Positions 1 to 29,864 of a DNA stretch of 64,000 nucleotides are shown here, one piece after another (position 1 is the first letter of the stretch; the number at the start of each line of letters is the position of its first letter). Location of the stretch: the NCBI GenBank assembly GCA_021613335.1, contig JAJTWR010000021.1, positions 194,501 through 258,500 on the forward strand, given 5' to 3'. Below the pieces are notes generated by a model. That model was not told where the DNA came from. It was given only the letters and a program-made list of their open reading frames with translations, and did no database searches. Both the position numbers and the translations under genes were made by a program. Origin of the DNA: Whitmania pigra (taxonomy: Eukaryota > Annelida > Clitellata > Hirudinida > Haemopidae).

Positions 1-1792
1 TGCCTACACCTAAGTTTTCCTAAAACCCGTTGGATTAAATGAAATTATATCCGATATAATGGTGCGAATGAAATGTGGAATTTATTGAGGCATTTGATCT
101 TGTGAGGACATTTAAGAGGAGGGAGGGAGGAGTGAATTTTTAAAATCTCAGAGAATCTAAATTAACATAATTAAATCTTTCACCACTTAAATTCTTTCGT
201 TTTACAATAATTACATTTATAATAATTAATTATTTTAACTGTTTGACAATTTAATTTTTTAATTTAATATTATTTGATATGGTATTAATTATTATTAATG
301 TATTAATAATGGCTCAGATCAAATGAAATCAGGAAACACCTCCCACCAAAGTATCTCAAAAAATTTGATATTTCGACATAACAAAAGTGGTCTACATGAT
401 GGGAAAAAATAAAATATTGGTAAGATCATAATTCAATTTTAAGTCAGTTTACTTTATTGATGCGCAAAGTATTATTTTGTATTTTGATATGTTGTAAAGC
501 AATTTTAGATCTATGGAAACAAAGTATTTTAAAAAAGTTTTGATTACCCTTTTGAGATAAATAGCACTGAAGATTGTGACATTTTAAATTTTTGCTGAAT
601 TTAAAAGCTTATAACACAAAATTCGTATTCGGATGAAGCTTGTCATATATTTAAACCACGATAGTTTAAACAAATTGACAAAATACTATACTTAGTTTTC
701 GAAATATTTAATTTAAAAAAATATGAATTTAAAAAAAAAGTGTTTATGTGATGCCTTAACAAAAAGTTATTTATTACGAAGTTATATTAACTACTATTAA
801 TAATTATTGAAAGGAAACAAAGTTAACGAGTTCATTAATAACGTGGTTGTCACAAAGCTGTCCAATTTCTTCGAGTTTATCAATAACTTATATTTTTAGA
901 CAAAAGTTACACCACGAATCACTTGTTTTCTGACATTGTACACTTACAAAATTAAAAAGGCTACTCTTTACAGGCTAAAGGTGACTAACAGAGCGCTTTT
1001 ATTCAAAATTTGAAAATTAAAATATAACAATTAGTATTATTATTTATGGTGACCCTTCAAAATAGACCCCTAACTTAGAAGTCAATGTAACTTATAAACA
1101 AACATTTTGTGAGTCGAATACATTAACCGAAATTAAATTTTAATTAGCTTTTTTAACCAGTGTTTTTATGATCTTTCGAAACTTATTTGGTATCAGAAAA
1201 TTTCATCGAAAGAAAAATTTATCCTCTCAGATATTTTAGGATTCTAACAGCCCCCCCAGTTGTTCATAAGTTGTCACAATCCATGGACTTTTCAGACTGG
1301 CATTTAATACAACTTACCGATTGACAAACAGCTCAAATAGACTCACTTTAACAGACACGAGTTACTGTTGCAATGTGTACAATGAAGAGTTAGATTTAAA
1401 GTTGGAATTTTAAATAGCTCATCTTGGCCAATGCTTTTGGATTCAAGTGCAGGAGCTTCATTTGACAGACCATTACCCTGACGATGAAGACATCCGCGTC
1501 CATATCGAGAGACTTTAAGTTTTGTTCCTAGTGTTGACCTTATTTCGAGACTTTCATTAAAGCTTCTCTCGGAGAAATGGATTCAGAGCTCGATTATTGG
1601 GAAGACATCGACATTGAAGACAACTTTAACTACTTGACGTTGAAGACAAACAGCCTCGACACAGAACCCCGATTTGACATCCCAGTGCGGAATGTCGGAC
1701 GATATTTTTTATTATTTTTATTAAGTTCTTGCAATTTGGTAATTAGGCTTCTAATTATTCATCTCACCTACTTCGCTTGCTTAATGCTCAGA

Positions 1793-1926
1793 AAAGATAT
1801 CTATTAAGATATTAGGATATCTATCAGGATATCTATTAGGATATCTATTAGGATATCTATTAGGATATCTATTAAGATATCTATTAGGATATCTATTAAG
1901 ATATCTATTAGGATATTAAGATATCA
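1793..1926. repeat. 12-bp minisatellite containing GATATC
   Basis: About ten head-to-tail copies of GGATATCTATTA, with single-base variants (AGGAT versus AAGAT). Each unit contains the palindrome GATATC. A short open frame ending at 1807 runs into the array but resembles nothing I know. Confidence 0.85.
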
Positions 1927-2396
1927 CTTAGCGCATAACTCTCCCACTGATATTTCCTTTAAAAAATCCAACATCGTAAAAGTTCATCAAATCAACTATT
2001 AGGAGGAGGCAGGTAATTTTATGTACGATATGCACGATATGTATGATTTGTAAATTGTAACAGATGTTACAATTGGTCATCAGAGACAATAAAAAATGAA
2101 ATGTTTAATAATTATTAATTATTATTATTAATATTTACAACTTTACAAACAACAATTCGGAGAATAAATAAAGGATTACAATTCGCACTTCTTGGCAAGG
2201 TCTATCACGATGATGATAACGATGAAAGTGATGGTGATGATGACGATGATGGCTGTGGTGATGATGATGATGAAAGTTCGAGGCGTGGATTCAAGCAGTC
2301 ATTTACTAATGATATCCCTCCAAGATTATTTTGGCAAGGATTAAAATGACGTCAAAAACAACACGAGAAAATCGAATTGTAAATTATAAAAATATA

Positions 2397-2431
<35 letters not shown>

Positions 2432-3304
2432 TAATAATAAAATAATCGTAGTAATCAAAATAATATTAATAATACAATCGTGTAATTATGTTTAAGAACC
2501 AAGGTTAACGGACAATTTTTATGTACAGCAGTGTCGCGCATCCTACAAATAGAAGTATCCTTGCACCGGTATAAGGATGGAAGATGATGATGATGATAAT
2601 AAAATAATAATAATAAAGACAAAAACAATAATAATACTAATAAAAATTATAATAATGAAAATTACGTTAACAAGGGCATTAACTTAACAACAATAATTGT
2701 AACTTCAACAACTACGACAAAAACATCAATAACATCGCGACAGCGACAATGATGATGATGATGATGATGATGATAATGGTTGAACTAAAAATAGAAACGC
2801 AGACATCTCAGAGTACAGACGGATTGAATACTGGCGGGAAATAGAGACAGCTAATAATGGAACTTTAAACAGCACATCACACGTTTCAAGGATGTCGTCA
2901 GCAATCACGTGATGGAGAAGGCGATCCGCGAACAAAGCCAAAGATGCAAGAACATTTTCTATGAATCACTCGGGCAAATAATAATAATGATAATGATAAT
3001 AATAATAATACTAATAATATTAATAATAATATAATAGCAATAAGATATATGATGAGCAACACATTCAACGGGATTTCAAAGCAGCAAAATGCCACGTCAA
3101 GTGAAAGCAGATGACCTTAAAACGGGACGGAGTCTTTTACCCCAATTTAAGGTGGGTTTTTATGGAACAGAAATGAGAAGGATGGACAGAAGGAGAGTTG
3201 GAAAGATTGGAGAGGAGAATGAATGAAGAATTCATAACAGTGGATGAAGGCTGCCTCCAAGTCACAAGATGTCTGAGACGATTCCAACTGCTGCCACGAA
3301 CAAG

Positions 3305-3415
3305 CATCCAAGAGGGATCTTCTCATCCTCATCATCGTCATCATCTTTATCATCATTATCATCATCATCATCATCATCTTTATCATCATTATCATCATCA
3401 TCAACATCATCATTT
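3305..3415. repeat. (ATC)n microsatellite
   Basis: Interrupted ATC triplets with TTATC variants. They read as poly-His on plus and poly-Met/Ile on minus, with no coding support. Confidence 0.85.
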
Positions 3416-3674
3416 ACGTAGTAGGTGCTTGTTCAAATCATCAAAATCCACCAATTTGACGGAATGAGGCAGGAAAATGGAATTCAGTGTTGACATGGTG
3501 ATGACGCAAAGTTCAACCTCTCAAGTCAATTTTTAAACGCATGTTATAATTTCTTAATAAATAAATAACAAATATCTTGCTAAATTAAGGTGATATTTTC
3601 GTTACGATTATAAAATTCTTAAGCAACTCAGATCAACTTTTAGAAATGCCATGGCACTATGGAAAAATAAACAA

Positions 3675-3691
3675 CTACAATAATAATAATA

Positions 3692-3728
<37 letters not shown>

Positions 3729-3777
3729 TAATAATAATAATAATAAAATAATAATAATAATAATAATAATAATTTAA
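3675..3777. repeat. (AAT)n microsatellite
   Basis: Nearly continuous AAT triplets with occasional one-base slips. A second AAT/AAC block follows at 4006-4135. Confidence 0.85.
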
Positions 3778-5189
3778 TAAAAATCAAATAATTACAATAA
3801 TATATTAATAAAAACATAATGAAAAATGAATAATAATAATAATGATAATTAATAATTAGTAATAAAATCACAAGGGCATCGAAGGCATTGCACATGAAGT
3901 CTAAAAGCAGGTCCATAGTTTCCATGGCAACAAAACTTGCTGCTCTTAAGCTCAATCCATTCGTACATTATCCATATCACATCATCACCTTATCACAAGT
4001 ACTCCAAATAATAATAATAATAATATTAATAATAATAACAACAACAATAATAATAATAATAATAAAATAATAATAATAATAATAATAACAATAATAACAA
4101 TAATAATAACAATAATAATAATAACAACATAACAAGTGCATCATAAATAAACGGCCATGAAATTCCAAAAGCTAAAAATAGAACATGGAAAACGTAAACA
4201 TTAGAAACAAGGTCATGCATTCGTGGAAGGTCATCGTTCAGGTCAGACGCTGCTATTGGCTGGAAAAGATTGGAGCAGTTTTGCCGATCGATATTATGCA
4301 GATCGTGATAATGTCGATGATGATGATAACAATGACGATGATGATGATGATGACAGTCATTTGTAGTACCGGTGTCAGAAATAGATGCATCGACGGGAGA
4401 GGTAGGGCCGCTCACGGTAAATAATAATAATAAATAAATTAATTAAGTAATAATTACAACATCATCAGCATAATCATAATACCTTTTCATAATTACAATA
4501 ACTTAATAATTCTAATAATAACAAACTGATGCCACAAAATGCAATCATAACACAATATTATAATAACAATAATAATAATATATGGATTTTACCTTATCAT
4601 AATCATCGTTATTATCAACTATTATTAATAATTATCATTATTATTAATAATTACTATCGTCATTATTATTAACAATGATTCAGCTTGTTGGAAACAATCA
4701 CCACAAAAAATGCCCTGAAATTATGCTTTGAAAGATGTTTACAACACAAGCAATAATATCCCCATCATCGTCATCATCATCATCATCATCGTTACTATTA
4801 TCATCATCATCATCGACAACCACAACTACAACAAGATGAGGAGGAGGACTATGCAGATGAGAATGTACAATTCAACCGCACTTGAGCAAAATCGGAATCA
4901 AAAGTGAAGTCCCTCGGCACGTGACTCATACGTCACACAATTACGAACATAAATACTCAACAATAACAACAACAACAACAACAACGGTGGTCTCAATGAT
5001 GATGATGATGATGATGATGAAATTCATTAATAAAGTCAATAACGTCGTATAATTATCATTGTCATCACAGGCGATACCTTCCTATCTCATTATCGTCATC
5101 GTCATCAACATCATCATCGCGAATATGTTTCTGTGAATTCACCAATCATCTGGACAATTTCTTCCATCACTCCTACCACTTACAAGTAT

Positions 5190-5296
5190 AATCATCATCA
5201 TCACCGCCACAAAGCACGATAATCACCACCATCAACATCATCATCGTCACCTCCATCATCATCACCACCATCATCATCATCATCACCATCATCATC
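5190..5296. repeat. (ATC)n microsatellite next to the receptor stop codon
   Basis: Imperfect ATC/ACC triplets that end about 30 bp short of the receptor stop codon, so on the minus strand they lie in the presumed 3' UTR as GAT/GGT repeats. Confidence 0.75.
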
Positions 5297-5325
5297 ACTG
5301 CAGTCTTCGTCCAGTCGTTCTTCGC

Positions 5326-20859
<15,534 letters not shown>

Positions 20860-21115
20860 GCTGAACTCCTGTTGAGGAAAGGTGAGGTTCTAAGAAATGA
20901 TGCGAGAGGTTCAAGGTCATAGCTTGAAGTTCAGTTGCTTTAGCGCGACGCGTGTGCTAATAGTCGGTGATGTTGAGATTAGAAGGAGAATATGTTTACG
21001 AATATCGATAATTAAATTTGTCGTATTTCCTGACTTTGGTCATTTACAAGTCATGGCCTTGACGATCAAGAGACCTCCGCTGAGATGCCACACGCACGAC
21101 CTCATCTTCAAATCA

Positions 21116-21255
21116 TCCATCCATCCATCCATCCATCCATCCACCCATCCACCCATCCATCATCCATCCATCATCCATCCATCCATCCACCATCCATCCA
21201 CCCATCCACCCATCCACCCATCCACCCATCCATCCATCCATCCATCCATCCAATC
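21116..21255. repeat. (CATC)n tetranucleotide repeat
   Basis: CCAT/CATC units with CACCCATC variants. It translates as repeated His-Pro-Ser-Ile in a spurious frame. Confidence 0.9.
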
Positions 21256-21949
21256 ACCCACAATGTCCCTCCTGATCAACAATGAATATTGAATATTGTG
21301 TTATCAATCGTAATATAAACATTGTTCGCCGTATCATGTGACTATTTATCCTATATTATTTTTTTTTATTTCGATGATGAGGCCGGCGTTGATGATGATG
21401 GCGATGTCGGTGATGATGATGATTTGAATAATAATAGTAGTATAGAACATCCCCTCGACTTGTAAATGTCCTGCTGAACGTGTTGTTAAGTGCTTTCCTA
21501 CATTTTGTCGTCGTCATGCACCGCTTGGCATCAATTTCCAAGAACAACAACAATTGACTATTTTATGGATGAAGTCATGTTAATGTACAATCATTATATA
21601 ACCATTTTTAATGCTTTATCCATATTTGCACTACTTGCCAATGTAATTACAATTATTTATTATTTATCACTAACCGTCATAACTATCGTAATCATACAAT
21701 AACAATGATATTTAATTATTTATTTATTTTTATTATTGCTGCTGCTGTTGTTGTTAATGTTTTCATTAACGTTGTTTTTACAACATCCGATCAATTTCCA
21801 TTTATCCAACTCTGTCGGGTCTAAAAATATCCACCAATCTGACGCCTGATATTTCCATGAAGATGGATGAGATGAATTAGGAGATGGTTATGTAATGCAC
21901 GATTCATTCACACGTCAACCATGTTTTTCTTCAATCATCGTTGTCATTA

Positions 21950-22137
<188 letters not shown>

Positions 22138-22882
22138 CATTGTCACCTCAACAGCGAAGTGGCAAACCACCACACGACTGTTTACAGCGCAGTCACGTGA
22201 TATCTTGCTTCCATCTTGTTGGTTTCAAATTCGTCTGTTGCTTTTTGTTGTTGTTGTTGTTTTTGGTGTTTTTAAGAAAAACTTTTTATTCCAGACATAA
22301 AAAAATTAATGTCTCTCCAGCAATGTACTCAAACACTCGAGGTTTGCTGAGGATCCACCGTTGTTTAATGGCTCTCGACGTCATCGCCATCATCATCATC
22401 ATCGTCCTCATCATCATCGTCGAACTCATTATCTTCAGCTATAGAATTTGTTTTGGAATTTTTAATTATTTGTTTTTTTAAACACGATTTTGTTTCAATT
22501 TAAAATCTCTTCCATTAAAGAAAGGATCAATCTGATGGACGCGATGATGATGATGATGATGATGATGATGATAGCGGCGGAGTTTTGAATTGACAAATGC
22601 TTTCTGATGAACCTTTGAATACTTTCCCGTCTTGAAAACATTTCATGTTTCACACTTCGACACTGTAGGCTGGAGGAATTAATAGATGGATGGATGGATT
22701 GATGGATGAATGAAGAGATGGATGGACGAATGATGACCTATAGGTTGGATTAGAAGCTTAAATTGAAATCTAACGAAAATATTGAATATGTTTTCAAGAA
22801 ACCTTGAAAGAAATATCTCCTTTAATCAAAAATATAAAAATAATTTAGCATGATATACACTCAGCCCAATATGTAGGTAAAA

Positions 22883-23003
22883 AGTAATGTTTTATTAACG
22901 TCCGTTGCATATCTAGATGATTAGGACGGTGCTCCCGCAGCGGGGTTTGAACCCCGTGCTGCCATCGTGAGAGGCGCAGCCTTAACCGTTAGGCCATGCG
23001 GGC
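22883..23003 (-). mobile_element. tRNA-Glu-derived SINE, near-complete
   Basis: On minus: A-box-like TGGCCTAACGG, anticodon-arm-like CCTCTCACG, B box GGTTCAAACCC, a tRNA-like closing stem (CCCGC with GCGGG), then a unique tail CCGTCCTAATCATCTAGATA through CAACGGACGTTAATAAAACA. The same head and tail recur at 23635-23745, so this is an interspersed family, not a tRNA gene. The CTC loop and arm sequence point to tRNA-Glu as the source. Confidence 0.82.
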
Positions 23004-23034
23004 GCACTATGATGACGGGGCCCAATATGTATTT

Positions 23035-23090
23035 ATTTATTTATTTGATTATAGTCCTTTGTATAACTGAGATGATTTGGACTAGCCCAA
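23035..23090 (-). mobile_element. SINE 3' fragment
   Basis: On minus, GTCCAAATCATCTCAGTTAT, then AAAGGACTATAATCAAATAA and a repeated AATA tail, the 3' end of the SINE family without the tRNA-like head. Confidence 0.65.
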
Positions 23091-23586
23091 TATGTATAGA
23101 AACGATAAGGTGATGTAAATTTGAATAAATAATTCTCGAACATAAAACAACGGAATTTATTCAAATTTTGACATTACATCACCTCATCGTACATAAAACA
23201 CCTTGTTAAATTAAGGCTTCCTAAAACAGTTAAAACTAGTAAATTACGTAAAAATGTGTTTTTTTGGCCGCCCAAAATAGATGGGAATGGTTTTGCTTAG
23301 GAGCTATAATATAAAATTAACAAGGTGCAAATGAACTTCAAAGTAGGTTTCTGTAGCATATAAGCAAGGTACTTTAAAATAAAAAACGGACTATAATCAA
23401 ATAAATAAATAAATAAAAATAAAAAACGGTTAAGGCTGTGGACATCATCTATAGATGGATTTGCAAAAATCGGAGTCAACTACTTTAGTGATTTTTATTT
23501 AAACTTTATTTAACTTATTATTATTATTTCATCCCTATTATTACACTAATACATATTATTAATTTTTAATAACTAACACTAACTAA

Positions 23587-23824
23587 CAAGTCCAAATCAT
23601 CCTAGTTATGCAACGGACTTTAATCAAATAAATAAATAAGGCTCCGCCTCTCACGATGGCAGCGCGGATTCGAACCCCGCTGCGGGAGCTCCGTCCTAAT
23701 CATCCAGCTATGCAACGGACGTTGATAAAACATTAATTTAATTTTTTAAATTTCTTATTTATTTATTATGGCTCCAAATCATCTCAGTTATGCAAAGGAC
23801 TATAATCAAATAAATAAATAAATA
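23587..23824 (+). mobile_element. Cluster of SINE copies
   Basis: A tail fragment at 23587-23634, a head-plus-tail copy at 23635-23745 (CGCCTCTCACGATGGCAGCG and GGATTCGAACCCCGCTGCGG), and another tail at 23771-23824. Tails end in (AAATA)n. Successive insertion into existing A-rich tails would explain the cluster. Confidence 0.75.
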
Positions 23825-23869
23825 TAAATAAAAAAAGTCTTTAAGGTCCCAGACTGATGCGAGGCTCCA

Positions 23870-24205
23870 CTGCAGAATGAGGCAAAGAGGCGGGGAGAAA
23901 GAAAGCACAAGAAAGTCGAGTCCGTCATTCCAGCAGACCTCCTGGGAGACATCAAAGAGAAACCTCTCAGATGCCCTCCTTGGAGACTGAGAAAACCGGT
24001 AATCGACACCTCGAACCTCTCCTTCGAAGCCGACAACCCTTTGCGGATGTTGGTGGCGAGGGAGAAAATAAAGGATTTTCAGGGCAGCCTCCTCTGCTAC
24101 ACGGACGCCTCCAAGACCGAGGACAACAAGGTCGGAATTGGGATTTACATCCCAAGGAAGGACGTAAACATCAGCCTCAGCCGTCGAGTCACTTCATAAA
24201 AGTTA
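23870..24205 (+). mobile_element. Retrotransposon RNase H-like fragment
   Basis: Plus-strand reading from about 23908 gives ESVIPADLLGDIKEKPLRC and, near 24090, GSLLCYTDASKTEDNKVGIG followed by IYIP, which resembles the first strand of a non-LTR element RNase H domain (YTDGSK). It ends at a stop near 24197. It could belong with the reverse-transcriptase fragment downstream or be a separate relic. Confidence 0.55.
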
Positions 24206-24399
24206 AAACATAACTTTGGAAGCACTAGTTTACATAACATATTAAAATTTTAGAAATTTTCGTGACGTGTTAGTTGAGATATCGTCAAAAGATATGTATT
24301 TCCTATATATATTGGTCTGAATGTATAATAAAATAATGACAAATAATAATAATAATAATAATAATAAGAAGAAGAAGAAGAAGAAGAATATTAATAATA

Positions 24400-25215
24400 C
24401 CTGCCCCAAAATTGTCCGTAATACACCTTACTCACGATCCATATCCTTCACAAACAATGTACGTGACCTTGGTGTCCTCATCGATAGTAAACTCACCTTC
24501 AAAGCCCATATCAATAAAATCATTCACAAGAATACGCCTAATCCTCAAATACTTTCGTCGAAGGGACAAGCGAATATTGACCAGAGCGTCCTATGTTCAT
24601 AGAAATGTCCTCTTGCACCTATGTTCGGCCAATCCTCGAATATTGCTCCCCGGTCTGGAGCCCCCATAACAAGCAGCTCATAACAAAGATCGAACGAGTC
24701 CAAAGGTTTTTCACAAGGGCCATACCAGGTTTACGAAATCTACCTTATATGAACAGACTTCAGAAACTCGGACTCAAGACACTGGAACACCGACGCCTCA
24801 TCCAAGATTTATGCCAAGATACAGCTTCACTCACTGCACCATCCCCAAAATTCCCCAAAATTCCCCGATTTCCTGTTATCTCATGGTTATCTCATGCACA
24901 CATGGTTACACCCTCCGTCTACGCCATGAAAAGTGCTCAACTACTCACAGGCTCCATTTCTTCACCAACCGAATCACGAAACCCTGGAACTCTCTACCCC
25001 AGATATTATAACCCTCAGCTCTATAACTCATAGTCGATTTAAGGCCTGCATTTCCAACGTCGACTTGAGAAAGTTTCTAACAATTCAATTGACTTAAATT
25101 TTGATTATGCATTCTATATGCCAAATACTCTATATGTACAGATTATCTGACTTCAATCTGTGTTAGCAGTCACTTGCGACCCTCTTTTTGGTTGAAATAA
25201 ATAAATAAATAATTA
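24400..25215 (+). mobile_element. 5'-truncated non-LTR retrotransposon (reverse transcriptase C-terminus)
   Basis: The reading frames, broken by small indels, give NNVRDLGVLIDSKLTFKAHI near 24450, then a frameshift to FRRRDKRILTRASYV near 24550, then YVRPILEYCSPVWSPHNKQL from about 24617 and RLQKLGLKTLEHRRLIQDL. This is the conserved C-terminal region of CR1/Jockey-group reverse transcriptases. It ends in a repeated AAATA tail at about 25195-25213. Frameshifts make it inactive. Confidence 0.85.
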
Positions 25216-25693
25216 TAATGATAGATGATAAAAAAAGATATGATGATTTAATTGTTTAATACAACAGTAATAAGAACAGAAACATTTTCATCATCATTAT
25301 TACCACAAACATCATCATCATCATCATCACCACAATCGTCATCACTATCAAAGACTTAAAGATTCTCACAATTTTTAAATAATATTTTTAACCGCTTACT
25401 TTTGCAACTGAATCGACATGATCCATTACGAAATTTCAGTTGTTCCGGAAAACATTCTGATATTGATGTTGATGACGACGATGATGATTATGATGACGAT
25501 GAGAACGATAATGATGTTGTTGTTGATGGTGGTGGTGGTGGTAATGCTGATTGCGATGATGATGTCGACGAAGATTAAGCAAACTAAGGAATCATCAGAC
25601 ATAATTTATTGAAAGGACATTTTTAGGGGATATTTTCTCGCTTGAAAGATTTTCTAGAAATAAATTGATTTTGGATTAATTGGACAACGTATT

Positions 25694-25773
25694 ATGGATG
25701 GATGAATGGATGGATGGATGGATGGATGGATGGATGGATGGATGGATGGATGGATGGATGGATGGATAGATAG
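25694..25773. repeat. (GGAT)n tetranucleotide repeat
   Basis: Almost pure ATGG units, ending in ATAGATAGA. Confidence 0.9.
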
Positions 25774-26160
25774 AATTTGAGGAAAGATAGGATGGGTGAA
25801 CGTGAAATTGTAACAAATGACAACCATTCGTCAGTCAGTCACTCGAACAAAAACACATTCTCTGCCGTAGAATGTTAAAGTTGTTGAAAAAACGTGTGCA
25901 TGCATAATATTTTTTAAAATCCATCCATCATTTTTTTTTAATTATACAATGATTGTGTGAAGGAAGGAACGCAGGATTGCGCGGCGGATGTCTAACTGAA
26001 TGTCCTCGTGAGTTCAACAACAACAATAAGAAGAAGAAGAAGAAGAAGAACAACAACAACAACAAGATCAACAAGAGCATTCAATGTTGGTCCAAAAACT
26101 GCAAACTAACACAACAATCGTACAGAGATCAAGGTTTGAAAATTTAAAAATTAGAAACAA

Positions 26161-26193
<33 letters not shown>

Positions 26194-27125
26194 GTAATTC
26201 ACTTCACCACAATATGGCGCAAGCTATTGCGAGCGTCAAAAGTCAGCTTCAACTGCTTTAGAAAACGCTGTCCAACATGGTGGTGCTGATGATGATGCAA
26301 CGACGATGATGATGATGATGACGACGATGATGATGATGATGATGGCGATGACGACGATGGTGATGATAATGATGGTAATAGTCATCACATCATGTAGCAA
26401 GATGACTTCTTTTATCTTTTGCATTACTTAATATAATTACCATAGTTTAGATTTTCATTACTTAAATCATCATCGTCATCGTCATCATCACTGTAGCCAT
26501 CATCACGTGATTGTAAAATTGGTCATCTCTCGCCATGCACAGACAACAAAGGACGTCAACGGAAAAGAAATTTCGGTCTGACAGGTGTGCAGTTTTTTAA
26601 ATGATTGCTACAGGTAGACACCGACCAACAGATAGCAAACAAAGCTTCTATAACGAGAAATTGTGTCAACTAATTGAAACACCATTAAGTTCCATCACTA
26701 TCATCATCGTCATCGCCATCATCATCATCATCATCGTCATCGCCACCATCATCATCATCATCATAGTCGAGTAATGGTTAGAATTAATTGATATTAAATT
26801 ACTCATTAATTATTCATGTATTCAAATTTGTTCTGAGTTCTATCCACTCATAAATTCATTCATTTACCAATTCAATATATGTCATCCATCATTCATCCAT
26901 CAGTCCATCTGATCATTCGCCTGTACATTGATCCTCAGAACAAAATTAATTCATTAATTAGCTTACCTACCCATCAACTCACCCACCAGGTGAATTCGCA
27001 GACTAATTCACCAATTCACAATTCAACAAACAGCCTCACAGCAAGAGACACGTGAGAAGAGAAATGCAAGAGAATGTCTGATCTTCATTCATTCACCCAA
27101 GCATTCATTCCCACATTCAATTTTC

Positions 27126-27129
27126 ATTT

Positions 27130-27163
<34 letters not shown>

Positions 27164-27195
27164 ACAATCAATCAATTAATCAATCATCCACGCAC
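27126..27195. repeat. (AATC)n tetranucleotide repeat
   Basis: CAATCAAT units with one ATACAATC interruption. Confidence 0.85.
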
Positions 27196-29682
27196 TCAGC
27201 TCTTCATTCATCCACCTGACCTTCCATTGTCTTAAGGTCATTGATTAAGGACACGATCCAGTTGATGCATCACCTTTATGTTAATGGAAATTGCGCAAGA
27301 TCACTTAGCGCAAAGATTGTCAGGAATTGAATGTGAATTGAATTCAATATTACTAATATAATAATATAATTATAATTAATTAATAATTATTATCAATAAT
27401 GATGTATAACATCACAACTAATTAATTAATATTAATTAATTATATTTATGATAATTATTAATTAATTATAATTAACTTCTCCTCCCCACTCATGAGAGAT
27501 GATGAAACAAATCATCTTGTATGTGAGGTGTGCAACGAACTTGAATGAAAATGAAAAAACATTTTAAGACAAACAAAAAGATTCCAATCTGTCGTCTCAA
27601 ATGACGTGTTTTAAGAAGATATCCTGATGACTACGATGATGATGATGATGATGATTGTGATGGTGATGATGATGACGATTGTGATGGTGATGATGATTAC
27701 AATGATGATGATGATTACGATGACAATTTTGATGATGATGAGGCTCGACCATCTCTGTTGCCAGGACGTCTGCGAAAAATATTTCGTAAATTTGGGGAAA
27801 AGCTGTTTCATTTTCTTTAAAATTGTATTGTAATCCTAATATATATATCCATTAATTATTATTATCATCATCATCGTCATGGTCGTCGTCGTCGAATGAA
27901 GCCAACCTGCTAGCAGGATAATTTTGGAATGACTCAGGAAGCGAGAGTTTTGGAAATAATGGAGGCAATTGCTATGATAATGATGATGACGTTGTTGTTG
28001 TTATTATTGATGATGATGATGGTGATGATGATGATGATGATGATGATATTTTTGTTGTTGTTGATGATGATGATGATGATGATAATGATTATGTTGTTGT
28101 TGCTGATGACGATGAAGATGATGATTTCGACGATGACGACGACAGTGATGGTTATTTAGTGGTTGCGTCGAGTAAATAATGATGGCGAGTAACGTGCAAT
28201 TACTTTGTAGAACGAATAATCTGGAGTCGCAGTAAGTTCTTTGCAAATATACAAATTATGCCGGCTCATAATTATATTTGTCGTCCTGCAATAATTCTAT
28301 TTATTCATTAGTTCAATCATTCATTCGCACTTTCTTTCGTTCATTCATTCGAAAAGTTTGCCTTTTCGATTCACGAATTCGTGGACACTTCTGAATAATT
28401 TCCATCCATCAACAACAACGCGACGTCACCACGATTACTACTTCGACGGTAATTGAAATGATGATGATGAAGGTGATGATGATGATGATGATGATGGTGG
28501 TGATAATGATGGCGATGATTATAACGACAACGACGATGATTTAACACCGAATTGGTAACCGGCCTGATAACAACAACAACCACGTTATTAAATGTAGGCC
28601 AGCAGCAACAACAACAACAACAATAACCACATTAGTAAATGTAGGCCAAGTATTCTTAAGCCGTCAAAGAAAGTTCAGCAAACAGCCATAAACATGTGCG
28701 ATTCAAGCCGCTTAGAATAAGTTTAAGCCACTAATGTTGTTGTTGTTGTTGATGATGATGATGATGATTGAAGCATATTGTTAATCCAACTGTTATTAAT
28801 AATTACTAAGGTTAATAATAACATCATCATAACGTCTCCATCTTCAGCGTAAGTATCTACATTTACTTGTGTACCAAGTGTGGTTAATTAATGTTGAATT
28901 AAAAATTAAAAATTGGAATGAAATTAATTTCATAGCTTTTCAAATTTCCATCACGAAATTGGGTCAAACCACCTGGGCAATGAAGTATTTCTACCTTCTA
29001 ACTCAACTCGCTATCTCTTCGTCAGTGCGATATTGTCTGTGTGAGGTTGTCTGTCTGATGTATGTCTATGAGCGTTCGTCTCAGACGCATGTCTGTGGGA
29101 GTTTCAAAATTTGTACGTCTACATTGTACGTGCTTCTTCTGGAAACGGTTGAACGTGCTTCAGAGAATTGAAATCAATTTATTTTTGGACGATAAAAGCG
29201 CTCAGACGACTACCCATCCATCTCCATCCTTGCCTAGCTAATCATCACTATCATCATTGTCATCGTCATCATCATCATCATCATCACAACAATCGTCATC
29301 ATCATCATCACAACAATCGTCATCATCATCAACGTAGTCATACTCTTCCTCTTCACCGTCACAAGCAGAGAAAAAAAACATGACAAAAAATTAGGCCAAC
29401 ATCTGAAACAATCGCAGCAGCTGAAGCCCAGCTGTCTCTCACCTGAGCATCATAATCTCTCCTCATATCTCGATGATGATGATGATGAAGATGAAGATGA
29501 AGGTGGTGGCGGCAGCGGCGGCGAAGACTAAGTTGCTGCTGCTGATGATGATGATGATGGCGAGACAGGGAAAGAGTTATAAAGGTAACGGAAACTAGGC
29601 CGCCTCCTGCGTTGAGAGAGATAATGAATTGATGGAGAGAGGATTTATTTCAGAGGTGGAAATGCTTCGTTGGATTCATATA

Positions 29683-29864
29683 GATGGATGGATGGATGGA
29701 AGGAAGGATGGATGGATGGATGGATGGATGGATGGATGGATGAATGAATGAATGATGAATGAATGAATGAATGATGAATGAATGAATGAATGAATGAATG
29801 AATGAATGAATGAATGAATGAATGAATGAATGAATGAATGAATGAATGAATGAATGAATAAATG
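29683..29864. repeat. (GGAT)n-(GAAT)n compound array
   Basis: GGAT units to about 29740, then GAAT units. On minus it reads as repeated Ile-His-Ser-Phe and Ile-His-Pro-Ser, an artefact. Confidence 0.92.

Larger units (their letters stand above)
1..5325. other. Gene-free 3' flank of the nuclear receptor gene
   Basis: I see no supportable coding gene here. The first 1.5 kb is plain AT-rich sequence. A 12-bp tandem array lies near 1793-1926. Between 2200 and 5300 triplet repeats dominate: GAT at 2215-2275 and 2745-2775, AAT at 2399-2457, 3680-3775 and 4006-4135, and ATC at 3305-3415, 4765-4815 and 5190-5296. Long open frames in this stretch encode poly-His, poly-Ile, poly-Tyr or poly-Met and are repeat artefacts. 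The 3' UTR of the minus-strand receptor should begin just below 5326, but I could not identify its polyadenylation site. Confidence 0.7.

Noticed and set aside
1577..1807. Small plus-strand frame MDSELDYWEDIDIEDN and on
   Set aside because: 76 codons with no recognised similarity, ending in a tandem repeat, with no splice or neighbour support.
22930..23003. Functional tRNA-Glu gene on minus
   Set aside because: The tRNA-like part is imperfect and is followed by a tail shared with other copies at 23635-23745 and 48403-48490, which identifies a SINE.
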